Shown here one piece after another: positions 11,051 to 11,137 of a DNA stretch of 11,137 nt. Position numbers and translations under genes: made by a program. A model generated the notes under the pieces. The model worked only from the letters and a program-made list of their open reading frames with translations. It searched no databases and was not told where the DNA came from. Origin of the DNA: SVQP01 sp045650025 (lineage in GTDB: Bacteria > Bacillota > Clostridia > Oscillospirales > CAG-272); contig JAZRQR010000138.1 of assembly GCA_045650025.1 (NCBI GenBank), forward strand, positions 1 through 11,137, written 5' to 3'. Each line of letters begins with the position of its first letter. Position 1 is the stretch's first letter.

Positions 11051-11137
11051 CCCTCGGTCTATTAGTATCAGTCGACTGAACACATTACTGTGCTTACATC
11101 TCTGACCTATCAAACTTGTAGTCTGCAAGTGACCTTA
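11041..11137 (-). rRNA. 23S ribosomal RNA, 3' end (partial)
   Basis: Read on the - strand, the sequence matches the conserved 3' terminus of 23S rRNA, including GATAGGTCAGAGATG, GTTCAG and GATACTAATAGACCGAGGG followed by CTTGAACC. About 97 bases of the gene are in the window and the rest continues beyond it. The exact mature 3' end is uncertain by a few bases. Transcription converges on the BMC operon. No 5S rRNA gene is found in the roughly 85 nt before the first terminator, so the usual 16S-23S-5S order is not followed here. The pattern agrees with a Firmicutes (Clostridia) origin. Confidence 0.93.

Overview
The window carries most of a catabolic bacterial microcompartment (BMC) operon on the + strand. 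The cargo is a B12-independent glycyl radical enzyme (GRE) of the diol dehydratase type, so this is a GRM-class locus, most plausibly for 1,2-propanediol or possibly glycerol. Coding GC is moderate to slightly high, ribosome binding sites are of AGGAGG type, and the dispersed short inverted repeats and the 3' end of a 23S rRNA on the - strand all suggest an anaerobic gut-type Clostridia (Firmicutes). I cannot name a genus.

Layout: (1) 2-598, the 3' part of a zinc-type MDR alcohol dehydrogenase; (2) 614-1987, four BMC-H hexamer shell genes: one divergent with a long pore loop and a Lys/Ala/Pro tail, two near-identical PduA-like copies, and between those copies one with an Arg-bearing pore loop; (3) 2021-2136, an intercistronic array of hairpins; (4) 2164-5044, PduL phosphotransacylase, BMC-P pentamer, the flavin/Fe-S protein PduS and its tandem-domain shell partner PduT; (5) 5063-7588, the GRE; (6) 7590-7803, a second array of hairpins with a conserved 7-nt spacer, then a 52-bp inverted-repeat element; (7) 7831-9462, the GRE activase, a circularly permuted EutS/PduU shell protein and an EutP/PduV GTPase-like protein; (8) 9487-10597, a ParA-type ATPase overlapping a small Lys/Ala/Pro-rich protein; (9) 10613-11137, a strong terminator, about 225 bases with no supported gene, two terminators for the opposite strand, and the 3' end of a 23S rRNA gene converging on the operon.

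Working model: the activated GRE dehydrates a diol to an aldehyde inside the shell. An acyl-CoA-forming aldehyde dehydrogenase, not seen in this window, would feed PduL, and the MDR dehydrogenase would make the alcohol. PduS with the Cys38-bearing PduT could pass electrons across the shell. The ParA ATPase and the small protein look like a McdAB-type positioning pair for the organelle. The small protein shares a tail motif with the first shell protein and also carries a peptide resembling the last segment of the BMC fold, which suggests how it could dock to the shell. That pair is the most likely under-described system here.
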